From assembly GCF_010020825.1 (NCBI RefSeq), contig NZ_JAACJE010000001.1, forward strand, positions 3,100,001-3,164,000: a stretch of 64,000 bases of DNA, in the 5' to 3' direction. The notes below the pieces were generated by a model. The model was given only the letters and a program-made list of their open reading frames with translations. It was not told the DNA's origin and ran no database searches. Of this stretch, positions 53,312-64,000 are shown piece after piece. Each line of letters opens with the position of its first letter. The first letter of the stretch is position 1. Made by a program: the position numbers and the translations under genes. Origin of the DNA: Acidovorax sp. 210-6. Lineage in GTDB: Bacteria > Pseudomonadota > Gammaproteobacteria > Burkholderiales > Burkholderiaceae_C.

Positions 53312-54232
53312 TTATGAGCCGGGATGGAAAGGTTTGCCCAGCGAGGCGGGCATGTTCACACGGATCCACTGCGGATTGCGCGAGATGAGTGCCAACACCA
53401 CGATGGTGGCCACGTAGGGCAACATGCTCAGCCACTGGCTGGCCACCTCCACGCCCGTGGCCTGCAGATGGAACTGCAGCATGGTCACGCCGCCAAACAG
53501 GTAGGCACCCAGCAGCACGCGCGCAGGGCGCCAGGTCGCAAAGGTGGTCAGGGCCAGCGCGATCCAGCCGCGCCCGGCCACCATGCCCTCCACCCAAAGC
53601 GGTGTGTACACCGTGGAGATGTAGGCCCCCGCCAGGCCGCACAGCGCGCCACCCGCCACCACGGCAGCCAGGCGGATGCGCCGCACCGGATAGCCCAGCG
53701 CATGGGCCGACTGCGGGGATTCGCCCACCGAGCGCAATACCAGCCCGGCACGCGTGCGGTACAGGAACCACACCAGCGCAACCACAAACAACACGGTCAG
53801 GTACACCAGCGGATGCTGGCGGAACAGCGCAGGGCCGATGAAGGGAATATCAGCCAGCAGCGGCAGCGTGGCCTTGGGCAGCTCGGGCAGCTTGGCCTGC
53901 ACGTAGCTGATGCCCGCAAACGCTGAAAAACCCACGCCGAACAAGGACAGCGCCAGCCCCGTGGCGTACTGGTTGGTGTTGAACCAGATCACCAGCCAGC
54001 CGAACACCGCCGCCAGCACCGCGCCCGCAGCCATGCCCGCTACAAAGCCCAGCCAGGGGTTGCCCGTGTGCACCACGGTGGCAAATCCGGCAATGGCGGC
54101 GCACAGCATCATGCCCTCTGCGCCCAGGTTGACGATGCCAGCTTTTTCGTTGATGAGCAGGCCCAGGGCCGCAATGGCCAGCACGGTGCCCGCATTGAGC
54201 GTGGCGCCGATCAGGAGTGCGTAGGATTCCAT
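53312..54232 (-). CDS. Nucleoside ABC transporter permease 2
   Basis: The 306-aa inner-membrane protein of the BPD_transp_2 family has about eight or nine hydrophobic segments and the motif NEKAGIVNLGAEGMMLCAA. It resembles NupQ/YufQ, one half of the membrane channel. It follows permease 1 by three bases. Confidence 0.92.
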   Translation of the reverse strand: MESYALLIGATLNAGTVLAIAALGLLINEKAGIVNLGAEGMMLCAAIAGFATVVHTGNPWLGFVAGMAAGAVLAAVFGWLVIWFNTNQYATGLALSLFGVGFSAFAGISYVQAKLPELPKATLPLLADIPFIGPALFRQHPLVYLTVLFVVALVWFLYRTRAGLVLRSVGESPQSAHALGYPVRRIRLAAVVAGGALCGLAGAYISTVYTPLWVEGMVAGRGWIALALTTFATWRPARVLLGAYLFGGVTMLQFHLQATGVEVASQWLSMLPYVATIVVLALISRNPQWIRVNMPASLGKPFHPGS

Positions 54233-54235
54233 GGA

Positions 54236-55315
54236 TCAGCCCCCCGCCTTGACCCCACCAGCACGCACCCAGCGCACACGGTAGGCAATAAAGGTGTCAC
54301 AGGCCAGCAGCGAGAACAGCAACAGCCCCTGGAACACTCCGGTGAGCGACTTGGGCAACCCCAGGCGCGACTGCGCCAGCTCGCCACCGATGTAGAACAT
54401 GCTCATCAGAATGGCCGAGAACACCATGCCCACCGGGTGCAAGCGCCCGACAAAGGCCACGATGATGGCCGCAAACCCGTAGCCCGCCGGCACATAGGGC
54501 GTGAGCTGGCCGATGGGCCCGGCCACTTCCAGCCCCCCGGCCAGACCCGCCGCACCGCCCGAGATGAGCAGCGCCGTCCACAGCGCACGGCGCGACGAAA
54601 AGCCCGCGTAACGCGCCGCCGCCGGGGCCAGCCCGCCCACCTGCTGGGCAAAGCCTGCGCGCGAGCGGAACAGGAACACCCACAACACCGCCGCACCGGC
54701 CAGCGCCATCAGCAGGCCGATGTGCACGCGCGAGCCCGCCATGAGGCGCGGGATCTGCGTGACTTTCTCGAAGGTGCGCGTTTGCGGAAAGTTGTAACCC
54801 ATGGGGTCTTTCCAAGGGCCGAACACCAGGAAGCTCAGGAACAGCGAGGCCACATAGACCAGCATCAGGCTCACCAGGATTTCATTGGCGTTGAAGCGGT
54901 CGCGCAGCAGCGCCGTAACGCCCGCCCAGGCCATGCCGCCCAGCACACCCGCCAGCAGCAGCGCAGGCACGATCCAGGCGCCCGTGTCCTTGCTCGCCAT
55001 CAGCGCCACGCCGCCTGCGGCAATGGCGCCCATCACGAACTGGCCCTCGGCGCCGATGTTCCAGACGTTGGAGCGAAAGCACACCGCCAGCCCCAGCGCG
55101 ATGAGCAGCAGCGGCGTGGCCTTGACCATCAACTCGCCCAGCGCGTACTGCGAGCGCAGCGGCTCCCAGAAAAACACCTGCAGGCCACGCACCGGGTCTT
55201 TGCCCAACACGGCAAACAAGGCCACGCCCATCAGCACCGTGATGCCCAGCGCCAGCAACGGCGAGCCATAGGTCCACCAGCGCGAGGCCTGGGGACGGGG
55301 TTCTAGCTTGATCAT
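54236..55315 (-). CDS. Nucleoside ABC transporter permease 1
   Basis: The 359-aa BPD_transp_2 permease has the motif FRSNVWNIGAEGQFVMGAI and RFNANEILVSLML, as in NupP/YufP. The ATG at 55315 overlaps the ATPase stop by four bases; upstream in-frame residues belong to the ATPase region. It pairs with permease 2. Confidence 0.92.
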   Translation of the reverse strand: MIKLEPRPQASRWWTYGSPLLALGITVLMGVALFAVLGKDPVRGLQVFFWEPLRSQYALGELMVKATPLLLIALGLAVCFRSNVWNIGAEGQFVMGAIAAGGVALMASKDTGAWIVPALLLAGVLGGMAWAGVTALLRDRFNANEILVSLMLVYVASLFLSFLVFGPWKDPMGYNFPQTRTFEKVTQIPRLMAGSRVHIGLLMALAGAAVLWVFLFRSRAGFAQQVGGLAPAAARYAGFSSRRALWTALLISGGAAGLAGGLEVAGPIGQLTPYVPAGYGFAAIIVAFVGRLHPVGMVFSAILMSMFYIGGELAQSRLGLPKSLTGVFQGLLLFSLLACDTFIAYRVRWVRAGGVKAGG

Positions 55316-56910
55316 GCGGGATTCTCGTCCAGGGTTTGCGCTGCCAGCGCTTGGCTTTGGGCCAGGTGCGCCTGCACCTGCGCGTGCCACAGGCCGCTCA
55401 TCCATTCACCAATGCGTTCCATGGTGGCATCGGCGCGGTCCACCGAAGGGGAAATCTGGCCCTTGGCCATCACATGGAGGCGGTCGCTGATGTCGAACAG
55501 CTCCTCCAGCTCTTCGCTGAGCACCAGCACGGCGCAGCCCGCATCGCGCAGCCGCAGGATTTCGGCCCGGATCTGTTGGGCTGCGCCCACGTCCACGCCC
55601 CAGGTCGGTTGCGACACGATGAGCAGCCGGGGCTGCGCCGACACCTCGCGCCCCACGATGAACTTCTGCAGGTTGCCGCCAGAGAGCGACTGCGCCGCCG
55701 CGTGCGGCCCCCCGGCCTTGACGCCAAAGCGCGTGATGATGTCCTGCGCCTGGGCCTGCAGCGCGCCCATGCGGATCCAGCCGCCGCCACCCAGCGCCTC
55801 GTTGCGCGTGAGCAGGAGGTTGTGCGCCAGGCCCATGCTGGGCACGGCGCCCCGGCCCAGGCGTTCTTCGGGCACGAAATACAGGCCCAGCGCACGCCGC
55901 TGGCGCGGCCCCTGGTGCCCCACGCTCTGCCCTGCCACCTGCACCATGGCCGGCGCAGCGCGCGTGTCTTCGCCCGACAACGCGTAGAGCAGCTCTTTTT
56001 GCCCGTTGCCCGACACGCCCGCAATGCCCACGACCTCACCCGCGCGCACCTCGAACTGCACGTCCACCAGATCGACACCGAACTGGTCTGCGCGCGCCAG
56101 GTTCAGCCCTTGCACGCGCAACACGGCGTCACCGATGTGCACGGCACGGTGCTCCAACGCGGGCGGCTCGGCACCGATCATCAGGCGCGAGAGCGAGGCG
56201 TTGGATTCCACGCGCGGGTCACACACGCCCGTCACCCGGCCCGCGCGCATCACCGTGCAGGCGCTGCACAGGGCTCGGATCTCGTGCAACTTGTGGCTGA
56301 TGTAGAGGATGCTGCAACCCTCGCTGGCCAGCTTGCGCAGCACCACGAAGAGTTTGTCCACCGCCTGCGGCGTGAGCACCGAGGTGGGCTCGTCCAGGAT
56401 CAGCAGGCGTGGGTTGGCCAGCAGCGCGCGGATGATTTCCACGCGCTGCATCTCGCCCACGCTCAGGGTGTGCACGGGGCGCAGTGGGTCCACCTCCAGA
56501 CCGTACTCGGCCGCCTTGGCAGCAATGCTGCGCGTAACTTCGGTGAGCGACAGGCTTTTGTCCAGCCCCAGCCAGACGTTTTCGGCCACGGTGAGGGTGT
56601 CGAACAGGCTGAAATGCTGGAACACCATGGCAATGCCCAGTTGCCGCGCCTCCTGCGGGTTGCGGATGCTGACCGGCCGGCCATCGAACTGCACGCTGCC
56701 CTCGTCGGGCTTGACCGTGCCGTAGATGATTTTCATCAGCGTGGACTTGCCCGCGCCGTTCTCGCCCAGCACGGCGTGGATCTCGCCGGGCTGCACCGTG
56801 AGCGACACACCGCAGTTGGCCACCACGGCCGGGTAGCGCTTGGTGATGCCCGAGAGCTGCAGGCGCGTGGGCGCCTGGGCTGGGGTATCGGGGGTGGCGT
56901 TGGGGTTCAT
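55312..56910 (-). CDS. Nucleoside ABC transporter ATPase (double ABC domain)
   Basis: The 532-aa RbsA-type protein carries two fused ABC domains. The first has Walker A GENGAGKST, signature LSVGEMQ and Walker B LLILDEPTSVL. The second has a degenerate Walker A (GVSGNGQKEL), as usual in this group, and signature LSGGNLQK. It energises uptake and is the first gene of the transporter operon. Divergent from xdhA across 218 bp. Confidence 0.95.
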   Translation of the reverse strand: MNPNATPDTPAQAPTRLQLSGITKRYPAVVANCGVSLTVQPGEIHAVLGENGAGKSTLMKIIYGTVKPDEGSVQFDGRPVSIRNPQEARQLGIAMVFQHFSLFDTLTVAENVWLGLDKSLSLTEVTRSIAAKAAEYGLEVDPLRPVHTLSVGEMQRVEIIRALLANPRLLILDEPTSVLTPQAVDKLFVVLRKLASEGCSILYISHKLHEIRALCSACTVMRAGRVTGVCDPRVESNASLSRLMIGAEPPALEHRAVHIGDAVLRVQGLNLARADQFGVDLVDVQFEVRAGEVVGIAGVSGNGQKELLYALSGEDTRAAPAMVQVAGQSVGHQGPRQRRALGLYFVPEERLGRGAVPSMGLAHNLLLTRNEALGGGGWIRMGALQAQAQDIITRFGVKAGGPHAAAQSLSGGNLQKFIVGREVSAQPRLLIVSQPTWGVDVGAAQQIRAEILRLRDAGCAVLVLSEELEELFDISDRLHVMAKGQISPSVDRADATMERIGEWMSGLWHAQVQAHLAQSQALAAQTLDENPA

Positions 56911-57000
56911 GGGGGCGATTGTCTCTCAGTTTGTGGTGATTGCATGCGCAGGGCCATGGCTCAAAAAGGCTGCAGGGCAGGATGGACATGCGCAATGCGC

Positions 57001-57022
57001 TACCATTTTTATAGCATTAAAA
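57001..57022 (+). repeat. Partial interspersed repeat in the ATPase-xdhA gap
   Basis: GCTACCATTTTTATAGCATTAA-like sequence matches only the 3' hairpin of the repeat. The remaining 218-bp divergent region holds GC-rich inverted segments (GCCCTGGCGG and CCGCCTGGCGG) and presumably promoters for both operons that I could not assign. Confidence 0.45.
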
Positions 57023-57128
57023 CACCATGTTACAAGCCTGGGGCCACCAGCGCCCTGGCGGCACACCGCCTGGCGGGGCGCGCAATCCCGGAGGGCGGAT
57101 CGGCGCCAATCGCTGTAACCTAGGGGCC

Positions 57129-58618
<1,490 letters not shown>

Positions 58619-58622
<4 letters not shown>

Positions 58623-60901
58623 ACACCACCCCACGTGCCATCGGCCAGCCCCACCCGCACGAGAGCGCCCAGGCGCAGGTGGCGGGCAGCGCGCACTACA
58701 TCGACGACCTGCCCGAGGTGAAGGGCACGCTGCACGCCGCGCCCATCCTCTCGCCCGTGGCGCACGGGCGCCTGAACGGCGTGGACTGCGCCGCCGCGCT
58801 GGCAATGCCCGGCGTGCGCGCCGTGGTGCTGGCGCAGGACATTCCGGGCGACCCGATCCTGGCTGCGTTTGCGCACGACGAACCCATCTTCGCCCAGGAC
58901 GCCGTGCACTACGCTGGCCAGGTGATCGGCCTGGTGGTGGCCGACACCGCCCTGCAGGCGCGCCGCGCCGCGCGCGCCGTGCGGCCCGACATCACCCCCC
59001 TGCCCGCCATCCTCACCATCGAACAGGCGCTGGCCGCGCAGAGCCGCGTGCTGCCGCCCGTCACGGTGCGCCGGGGCGCACCCGAGGCGGCGCTGCAAGC
59101 CGCCCCGCACCGGTTGCAGGGCACGCTGGAAGTGGGCGGGCAAGAGCATTTCTACCTGGAAGGCCAGATCGCCTACGCCCTGCCGCTGGAACAGGGCCAG
59201 TGGCACATCCACGCCAGCACCCAGCACCCGGGCGAGGTGCAACACTGGGTGGCGCACGCGCTGGGCATCGCCAGCCACGCGGTGCGCGTGGAATGCCGGC
59301 GCATGGGCGGCGGCTTTGGCGGCAAGGAGACACAGGCCGGCCACCTGGCCGTGTGGGCCGCGCTGGCCGCGCGCCAAACCGGTTGCCCGGTCAAGCTGCG
59401 CCTGGACCGCGACGACGACTTCGTGGTCACCGGCAAGCGCCACCCCTTCGCCTACCGCTGGGACGTGGGCTTTGACGACAGCGGCCGCATCCTGGGCCTC
59501 AAGCTCCACATGGCGGCCAACTGCGGCTTCTCGGCCGACCTGTCGGGCCCGGTATGCGACCGCGCCGTGTTCCACGCCGACAACGCCTATTACCTGGAGC
59601 ACGTGGAGATCGAATCGCACCGCTGCCGCACGAACCTGCAGAGCCACACGGCGTTCCGCGGCTTCGGCGGGCCGCAGGGGGTGATTGCCATCGAGACCAT
59701 CGTCGGCGACATCGCGCGCGCCCTGGGCCGCGACGCGCTGGACGTGCGCCTGGCCAACCTCTACGGCACCACGGAGCGCAACGTCACCCACTACCAGATG
59801 CCGGTGGAGGACAACATCCTGCACGATCTGCTACCAAAACTGGAGCTGTCCGCGCAGTACCGGCTGCGCCAGGAGGCTGTTTTGGCATGGAACGCACGCA
59901 ACCCCGTGCTTAAGCGCGGCCTCGCCATCACACCGGTGAAGTTCGGCATCAGCTTCACGGCCACGCTGTTCAACCAGGCCGGCGCGCTGGTGCATGTGTA
60001 CACCGACGGCAGCGTGCAGGTGAACCACGGCGGCACCGAGATGGGCCAGGGCCTGCACACCAAGGTGGCGCAGATCGTGGCCGACGAGCTGGGCGTGCCC
60101 CTGGCCCAGGTGCGCGTGACGGCCAGCGACACCAGCAAGGTGCCCAACGCCAGCGCCACGGCGGCCAGCAGCGGCACCGACCTCAACGGCCGCGCCGCGC
60201 AGTACGCCGCGCGCAACGTGCGCGACAACCTCGCTTCCTTCGTCTGCGGACTGGACGGCTGCGGCGCGGGCGCGATCCGCTTCGAGGGCGGCATGGTGAC
60301 CTCGCCCAAGGCGGTGCGCCGCTTCGAGGATGTGGTCGCCGAGGCCTACGCCAACCGCATCCAGCTCTGGAGCGACGGCTTCTACCGCACGCCCAAGATC
60401 CACTACGACAAGACCACGCTCACCGGCCGGCCGTTCTACTACTTCGCCTACGGCGCGGCCTGCACCGAGGTGGTGATCGACACACTGACCGGCGAGAACC
60501 GCGTGCTGGCCGTGGACATCCTGCACGACGTGGGCCACAGCATCAACCCCGCCATCGACATCGGCCAGATCGAGGGCGGCTTCGTGCAGGGCATGGGCTG
60601 GCTCACCACCGAGCAGCTGGTGTGGAACGACCAGGGTCACCTTGCCACGCACGCGCCCAGCACCTACAAGATCCCGGCCACGGGCGACATCCCCGCGCAT
60701 TTCGCGGTGCAGCTCTGGCCCGAGGCCAACCGCGAGGACAACGTGGGTGGCAGCAAGGCCGTGGGCGAGCCGCCGTTCATGCTGGCCATCAGCGTCTATG
60801 AGGCGCTGCGCAATGCCGTGGCGGCAGCCCGCGGCGGCGAAGGCCCCGTGCACCTGACAGCGCCCGCCACGCCGGAGCATGTGCTGCGCGCCTTGGCGTG
60901 A
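58619..60901 (+). CDS. xdhB: Xanthine dehydrogenase molybdenum-binding subunit
   Basis: The 760-aa subunit holds the molybdopterin cofactor: GGGFGGKE, FRGFGGPQG, EMGQGLHTK and the catalytic Glu in KAVGEPPFM are present. Length is close to Rhodobacter XdhB (777 aa). Residues about 402-424 (LLPKLELSAQYRLRQEAVLAW) resemble a diverged copy of the interspersed repeat, read in the same frame as the xdhA copy. No xdhC maturation gene follows within the window. Confidence 0.95.
59825..59890 (-). repeat. Diverged repeat-like segment inside xdhB
   Basis: CTGCTACCAAAACTGGAGCT shares most bases with the xdhA copy (TTGCTACAAAAACTGGAGCT), and GCTGTTTTGGC follows. The centre is diverged, so this may be an old insertion or partly chance. 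Confidence 0.45.
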
Positions 60902-61053
60902 GCCTTTGAGGTCTTCACGTTTGCCGCGCAGACTGCGGCGAGCGCGGCCCCGCCAGGGCTCCCGCGCAAGGGCCGCCAGTATTCCCACATGCGGGCGCTG
61001 GGAACGTCCCCCTGCCCGCGTTGCGCAGCAATGCGAGAGCGGGGGGGGTGCCC
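60902..61053 (-). repeat. GC-rich intergenic repeat (second family), copy C
   Basis: The spacer contains GTCCCCCTGCCCGCGTTGCG followed by CAGCAATGCGAGAGCGGGGG, the hairpin-forming part also found at 27.43 and 37.63 kb. It lies between the convergent xdhB and diguanylate cyclase genes and may terminate both. Confidence 0.5.
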
Positions 61054-63174
61054 CTACCCCACCACAGCACTGTGCAGCACCGGCCTGCGCTTGATGCAGT
61101 TGCGCCCGGCACGCTTGGCGTCGTAGCAGGCCATGTCGGCGGCGTGGAGGATGGCAGGCACATCGTGCACCGCGCCATCGAGCACCACCAGGCCGATGCT
61201 CACCTCCAACTGGAAGCTGCGCCCCTGCACGGTGGGCTGCCAGTCCTGCACGGCGTGGCGCAGTTGCTCGGCCAGGCTGCGCGCATGCGCTTCGGAGCAA
61301 TCGGGCAGCAGCACGGCAAATTCGTCCCCGCCCAGCCGGGCAATCCAACCCGCCTTGCGCACCTGGGCCGCCAGCAGCAGGCCAATCTGGCGCAACACCT
61401 CGTCGCCCGCTTCATGGCCCAGGGCATCGTTGACCACGGTGAAATGGTCCAGATCCAGAAACAGCAGCACCGCTGTGGCTGGCGGGTCGCCCTCCAGCGG
61501 CATGGGCGCACTGTGCGCCACCCCGGCCATGGCCTGCAGGCGCAGTTCCAGGCCCTGGCGGTTGTCCAGCCCCGTGAGCGCGTCGTGCGTATGCGCCCAG
61601 GCGCCCAAGCGGCGCGCCTGGCGCAGGGTGGTGGTTTCTTCCATCAGCCACAGCGTGCCTGCCTGGGGATCGTCGTCGCGCACCGGGCGCGCCTGGGCCT
61701 GCACCCAGACGGTGCTGCCGTCCTTGCGGCGCAAACACAGTTCCCCGTCAATGCGCCCCTGTAGACCGCAGGGCCCGCCCAGGGTCAGGCCCAAGCCTTC
61801 GCGCGCCATGGGGGTGCACACCACCCCTGCCGGTCGCCCGCGCAGGTCTGCCGGCTGGTAACCCAGCATCTGGGCCAAGCGGTGACCCACGGATTCGAGC
61901 CGCCCATTGCGCGTGACCGCCACCCCTACCGAGGCGTGGTCCAGCATGGCCTGCAATTGGTCCTGCACCGTGCGCCAGTGCTGGTACTGTGTTGCCTGCT
62001 GGTCCAGCAAGCCCTCGAAGGCCTGCACGAGCTGGCCCACTTCGCCCCCCGCGCGAGGCCACGGTACCACGCCAGCGCTGGGCAGTTCCTGCCCACCCTC
62101 GCCAACAAGATGCTGTGCCTGCTGGCGCAGGCGGGACAGCGGCAGCGTCAGCCACCACAGCGCCAACACCAGCACCAGGGCCAACGTGGCCACCACCATC
62201 AGCACCTGTCCCCAGGCCTGGCGCTGCGCACCTTGCAAGGGCGCGGTCAGCGCCTGGGTATCGGTCACACGGGCCACGGTCCACTGCGCCAGGGGCATGC
62301 CGGCCAGGCTGACCATGGCCTGCGGCACACGGCGTGTAGTGCCGGTGCCGGACACCGACGCATCGCTGTGCATCCCCTGGCCCTGGGCCCAGACTTCGGC
62401 CAGGCCGGGCTCATCGCGCACCTGTCCCATGACCCGCACAGGATTGGAGTGGGCAACGATGGTGCCACCCTTGGTAAAAACCAGCAGCCGGGTATCCGCC
62501 CGCTGTGGCAGCGCCATGGACGCCGGGAGCAGGCCTTGCGATTGCAGGCGCAGCATGCCTGCCACCACGCCCAGCAAGGAGCCGTCGCTGCGGTGCAAGG
62601 GCATGGTCAACACGATGCGGGCGTCGTCCACCCCACCTTGCAGCAACTCCGCGACATGCGGTTTGCCATCGCGCAAGGTGCTCTCCAGGGCCTCCCGCAC
62701 CTGGGGTTCCACCTGAGCGTTGCGCTGAAACCGTCCCTGGTGCAAGTGCACACGCACCTCGCCGTCCACACGCGCCACCAGCATGGCGTCAAAGAACTGC
62801 ACGGAGGGCAGCCCGTGCTGCAGCAGCCATTCCAGCGTGGAGGGCAAATCCATCATGTCGGGGGTGATACCGGCCGTCACGGCGCGCAACACCTTCTGGC
62901 TCTGCTCGATCTTGCTCGACAGCAACCGGGCAAACACCTCGACTTCGTCGTTCTGTTGCGCCTCCAGGCGCTGGACGAGGTCGTGACCCGAGGCACGCGC
63001 CATCAGCCAGCCTGCGGCCCCGGCCGCCAGGCACAGCGCTAGCAAGGCCACCAGCACCGTGCGCAGCACCATGGGGCCAGGCAGGACACGCCCAGGCACC
63101 GCCTCCTCAATGGGGAGACTGCCTTGCGCCAGGGAGCCGGCGGCATGAAACGGGGCGGTGGGGACGGCGGGCAT
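61054..63174 (-). CDS. Membrane sensor diguanylate cyclase
   Basis: The 706-aa protein has a first membrane helix near residues 36-57, a periplasmic dCache-like sensor region, a second helix near 345-365 followed by a HAMP-like linker, a PAS domain (about 420-520) and a C-terminal GGDEF domain with intact GGDEF at 615-619. It should make cyclic-di-GMP in response to an external ligand. The RxxD inhibitory site expected five residues before GGDEF is absent (RKAG there), so product inhibition may be weak. The ATG at 63174 is chosen over an upstream in-frame start. Confidence 0.88.
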   Translation of the reverse strand: MPAVPTAPFHAAGSLAQGSLPIEEAVPGRVLPGPMVLRTVLVALLALCLAAGAAGWLMARASGHDLVQRLEAQQNDEVEVFARLLSSKIEQSQKVLRAVTAGITPDMMDLPSTLEWLLQHGLPSVQFFDAMLVARVDGEVRVHLHQGRFQRNAQVEPQVREALESTLRDGKPHVAELLQGGVDDARIVLTMPLHRSDGSLLGVVAGMLRLQSQGLLPASMALPQRADTRLLVFTKGGTIVAHSNPVRVMGQVRDEPGLAEVWAQGQGMHSDASVSGTGTTRRVPQAMVSLAGMPLAQWTVARVTDTQALTAPLQGAQRQAWGQVLMVVATLALVLVLALWWLTLPLSRLRQQAQHLVGEGGQELPSAGVVPWPRAGGEVGQLVQAFEGLLDQQATQYQHWRTVQDQLQAMLDHASVGVAVTRNGRLESVGHRLAQMLGYQPADLRGRPAGVVCTPMAREGLGLTLGGPCGLQGRIDGELCLRRKDGSTVWVQAQARPVRDDDPQAGTLWLMEETTTLRQARRLGAWAHTHDALTGLDNRQGLELRLQAMAGVAHSAPMPLEGDPPATAVLLFLDLDHFTVVNDALGHEAGDEVLRQIGLLLAAQVRKAGWIARLGGDEFAVLLPDCSEAHARSLAEQLRHAVQDWQPTVQGRSFQLEVSIGLVVLDGAVHDVPAILHAADMACYDAKRAGRNCIKRRPVLHSAVVG

Positions 63175-63333
63175 CGTTGCGGTGCGGCTATGCAACGAAT
63201 ATACGCAGCGCCCTGGCGCCAGGTCTTGGGTGGAACCCTCACCCCAGGGCAAGGAAAAACCCTGAGTTCAGCCGTGGTTCCGAGGCAGTGCAGAAAGCCC
63301 CGCGCAGTCAGCCAACCGACTCGGCGGGAAAGT

Positions 63334-63984
63334 TCAGCCAGCGGCCACCAGTTCCAGTGCGCTGGGTTGTGGGAGCTTGAGCACGTTGCCCGAGCCCATG
63401 ATCAGCCCATGCTCGCGCAGGTTGCGCAGCACGCGCGAGAAGGTTTCCGGTGCAATGCCCAGTTGGGCAGCGATGATTCGCTTGCGCTGGTTCAGAATCA
63501 CGCTCATGGCACCGCTGTCGTCGTGCTGAGCGTGCTGAAGCAGCCACTGGGCACAGCGCGCCTCGGCATCCTGTGCCAGACGGCTGATGGCCAGTTCGGT
63601 CTGCTGGCGGTAGCCTGCAGCCATGTCATGCAACAGCACCTGCACGGACTTGGGCAAGGACTCCAGACCGCGCTGGAATGCCTCGAGCGACTGGCGTCGC
63701 AACTGCACGCGCGTTTCAGCCACCATGTCCACCACACAGGGCAGGTTCAGCATCGCCGAGGAGGCATCCAGCCAGAAAGGCCCCTCCACCACGCCCAACT
63801 GGTGACGCATCTGGCCTTCCTCACGGATGCCCAACTGCACCCGGCCACTGACCAGGTAAAGCACGGAGTTGAGCTGCTCCTGACGCACCCGCAAGACTTC
63901 GCCAGGGGCGGCGGTCTCGCACTCGGAGTACATGTCGGGGGAAAGATTCGGCCACATAGGAGATGGACTTTGCAGCGCCCGCAT
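63334..63984 (-). CDS. Crp/Fnr-family transcription regulator (possibly 5'-truncated)
   Basis: The 216-aa product has a cNMP-type beta-roll and a C-terminal helix-turn-helix (RIIAAQLGIAPETFSRVLRNLREHGL). It lacks the N-terminal Cys cluster of oxygen-sensing FNR. The ATG at 63984 is 17 bases from the window edge and the frame stays open to the edge, so a longer N-terminus cannot be excluded; an ATG at 63957 is also possible. It is on the same strand as the diguanylate cyclase gene, 159 bp away, and no recognisable site was found in that gap. Confidence 0.85.
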   Translation of the reverse strand: MRALQSPSPMWPNLSPDMYSECETAAPGEVLRVRQEQLNSVLYLVSGRVQLGIREEGQMRHQLGVVEGPFWLDASSAMLNLPCVVDMVAETRVQLRRQSLEAFQRGLESLPKSVQVLLHDMAAGYRQQTELAISRLAQDAEARCAQWLLQHAQHDDSGAMSVILNQRKRIIAAQLGIAPETFSRVLRNLREHGLIMGSGNVLKLPQPSALELVAAG

Positions 63985-64000
63985 GGCCAGGACATTGACA

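Noticed and set aside
63334-63984. An oxygen-sensing FNR identity for the Crp/Fnr protein
   Set aside because: The visible N-terminus has only one Cys (SECETA), not the Cys cluster needed for a 4Fe-4S sensor, though a missing upstream part cannot be excluded.

Overview
The window is a GC-rich bacterial chromosome segment that most resembles Comamonadaceae (Acidovorax-like Betaproteobacteria). This rests on gene content and on a roughly 55-bp interspersed repeat with an AGCGCTTAT...AAGCGC...AGCTAT...ATAGC core, which I associate with that family. The identification is an inference; no rRNA or tRNA gene is present to confirm it. Coding density is very high, nearly all genes are chromosomal housekeeping or catabolic genes, and the only mobile element seen is one IS110-family insertion sequence.

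Layout. 0.1-9.6 kb: cardiolipin synthase B with its YbhP-like partner, a receiver-TPR protein, nudB, a CsgG-like lipoprotein, aspS, a DUF502 membrane protein, an FmdB zinc ribbon and a sodium:solute symporter. 9.7-15.6 kb: ubiquinone genes ubiB, ubiJ and ubiE with a Tim44-like protein, then DUF971, a DUF6920-like protein and a HIT protein. 15.6-21 kb: a giant 1304-aa FAD/Fe-S oxidoreductase and serA. 21.3-26.2 kb: a complete ugpBAECQ glycerol-3-phosphate system. 26.3-31.7 kb: a DUF1513 protein behind a Fur-box-like site, then hemA, prfA, prmC and grxD. 31.8-37.5 kb: a SulP-STAS-cNMP transporter, a zinc metallopeptidase, pcp, dcd and guaD. 37.7-38.9 kb: IS110 element. 39-44 kb: the branched-chain 2-oxoacid dehydrogenase operon bkdA1-bkdA2-bkdB-lpdA. 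44.1-45.2 kb: an orphan BMP binding protein.

45.3-50.4 kb holds a tight five-gene operon of envelope proteins: DUF2147, TorF-like porin, lipoprotein cytochrome c, Tat-exported D-arabinono-lactone-oxidase-like flavoprotein and a membrane-anchored DSD1-family PLP enzyme. It diverges from a TetR regulator, with two matching 14-bp palindromes in between. This is the best candidate for an undescribed system. 50.5-60.9 kb is a purine region: an adenine-deaminase-type amidohydrolase, a BMP/nucleoside ABC transporter (ATPase, two permeases, binding protein) and, divergently, xdhAB. With guaD these could take purine nucleosides or bases in and convert them to xanthine and urate. 61-64 kb: a diguanylate cyclase and a Crp/Fnr regulator at the right edge.

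The short repeat deserves attention. Besides intergenic copies, it lies in frame inside five coding sequences, in three of them at a domain linker, and it touches the ends of prmC and guaD.
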